Assembly: GCA_900553475.1 (NCBI GenBank)
Contig: USEF01000099.1
Span: 1-6,181 of the forward strand
DNA: 6,181 bases
Source: an uncultured Collinsella sp.
GTDB lineage: Bacteria > Actinomycetota > Coriobacteriia > Coriobacteriales > Coriobacteriaceae
Direction: 5' to 3'
Shown one piece after another: positions 5,233-6,181 of this stretch; the stretch's first letter is position 1; each line of letters begins with the position of its first letter. The translations under genes were made by a program, and so were the position numbers. Under the pieces are notes generated by a model. It did not search any database. It saw only the letters and a program-made list of their open reading frames with translations, and was not told the origin of the DNA.

Positions 5233-6181
5233 TTACCTTACGTTGTCGTTCATCGCGAAGGAGTTCTTCATGGCACAGCTCGTGGTGTAGAGCACCTTGC
5301 CCAACAGAGCGTCGGTCTCCACGCGCACAAGCTCGGCAAAGGCCTCGTTAGCACGGGCGAGCTCGGCAGGCACCTCGGCCTCGGGCAGCGCGGCTACGAC
5401 AGCGTCAACGTCGTGAATCTGCTTGTGGCCCATGCCGCCGACCTTCTCCTGATAATCCTCGACCGCGCGACCGCACTCATGGAAGCGAACATCGGCCAAG
5501 GCACCGATCAGGCGATTTGCCCAATAGAAATTCTCCGACGTCACGCGAGCCTGCGTGCCGGCGTAGTACTCGGGCATGGTCTCGACATTGGCGTACAGCG
5601 GCACGAGCGCGTTAAACGAGTTAGAGCCAAACGCCATCCACTGCACGGCGCGATACGCCGGCTGCGCATAGGGGCGCAGCTGCAGCACGGCAAGCTGGCT
5701 GTTGCGGTTGATGCCGATGGGACGGTATGCGCCCTTGCTGGCCTTATCGCCGTAGCTGCGGTAGGGGTCATACGGGGTGCCCTGATAGTGGCTGGACAGC
5801 ACATACTTCACGTCCTCCGGGGTCACCTTCTTTTCCGGCACCATGCACCAGGGCAGATCGTCGGACATGGGGGTATAATCGGCATCCGGACCGTCCCACA
5901 CCCAGGTGGTGGGGTTCAGGGTACGCAGCATGTACCAGGCGCGGGGCGTGTTATACACATGGTCCGAGTCGTCGTGGCTGCCAAAGGCATCGCGGGGGTT
6001 CAGTGCCCCATCCTGCGACAGGTCCAGATGGTTCTTTGCGATGAACTCGGCAAGGTCGGCCGAGCACATGTACTCCTTCTGCTCGCCCAGGGCGTCGGTC
6101 AGGTCAAAGCTGTCCAGACCCAGTTGGTTGGGCATGACCACATACACGTCATCCGGCACACGGCGGGCCATCCAGTGGTGG
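5233..6181 (-). CDS. C69/U34-family dipeptidase, C-terminal part (N-terminus outside window)
   Basis: The frame is open from the right edge to the TAA at 5233. The visible part is 315 codons; the first three read HHW before M (6171-6169), so that Met is internal and not the start. Family features, counted from that Met, are: HHW-M-ARRVPDDVYVVMPNQLG (the substrate-domain segment typical of PepD-type dipeptidases), HYQGTPYD (128-135), the RPIGINRNSQLAVLQLRP strand pair (150-167), the FGSNSFNALVPLYANV segment (181-196) and a helical C-terminus (about 215-295). Family members are N-terminal-nucleophile hydrolases that split dipeptides after self-exposure of a Cys. That Cys and any signal peptide would be upstream and cannot be checked. 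The probable job is peptide scavenging in a proteolytic gut anaerobe. It ends at its own terminator and does not appear to share a transcript with the next gene. Confidence 0.9.
   Translation of the reverse strand, partial: HHWMARRVPDDVYVVMPNQLGLDSFDLTDALGEQKEYMCSADLAEFIAKNHLDLSQDGALNPRDAFGSHDDSDHVYNTPRAWYMLRTLNPTTWVWDGPDADYTPMSDDLPWCMVPEKKVTPEDVKYVLSSHYQGTPYDPYRSYGDKASKGAYRPIGINRNSQLAVLQLRPYAQPAYRAVQWMAFGSNSFNALVPLYANVETMPEYYAGTQARVTSENFYWANRLIGALADVRFHECGRAVEDYQEKVGGMGHKQIHDVDAVVAALPEAEVPAELARANEAFAELVRVETDALLGKVLYTTSCAMKNSFAMNDNVR

Noticed and set aside
5087..5290. Plus-strand open frame of 67 codons between the phasin-like gene and the dipeptidase gene
   Set aside because: It spans the terminator hairpin and runs antisense into the dipeptidase 3' end. 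It has no ribosome binding site or recognised product.

Overview
The window looks like a chromosomal segment of a high-GC, Gram-positive gut actinobacterium. It most resembles Coriobacteriia such as Collinsella or a relative. That reading rests on GC-rich codon use, the style of the surface-protein signal peptide (a run ending in TPAQMWAEG), the phasin-like/UbiB-like gene pair and the C69 dipeptidase. The taxon is inferred from sequence style and has not been checked by a search. All genes lie on the minus strand, so transcription runs from right to left. The long plus-strand open frames are antisense shadows.

Layout from right to left, in the direction of transcription. (1) 6181-5233: the C-terminal part of a C69/U34-family dipeptidase whose N-terminus lies outside the window, followed by a hairpin terminator (5177-5213). 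(2) 5084-2896: a two-gene unit of a small phasin-like protein (138 aa) and, 8 nt later, an AarF/ABC1/UbiB-family atypical kinase (587 aa) with two C-terminal membrane segments. It ends at a good intrinsic terminator (2781-2808). (3) 2744-2572: a cobalamin (B12) riboswitch aptamer with a recognisable core, a closing P1 helix and a B12 box, preceded by a plausible promoter. (4) 2428-1: the first 809 codons of a large secreted surface protein. It has a long signal peptide, an acidic Ala/Gly/Asp-rich linker and six diverged tandem Ig-like repeats of about 95-105 aa, with a seventh starting where the window cuts it off.

The most interesting arrangement is the B12 riboswitch placed directly upstream of a giant cell-surface repeat protein, rather than a B12 biosynthesis or ABC-transport gene. 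The simplest hypothesis is that the surface protein helps capture or bind corrinoids, or is otherwise made only when B12 is scarce. The part that could show this, the C-terminus, is outside the window. A second point is the phasin-like/UbiB-like pair. Its order recalls ubiJ-ubiB of proteobacteria, where a small lipid-associated protein precedes the kinase.
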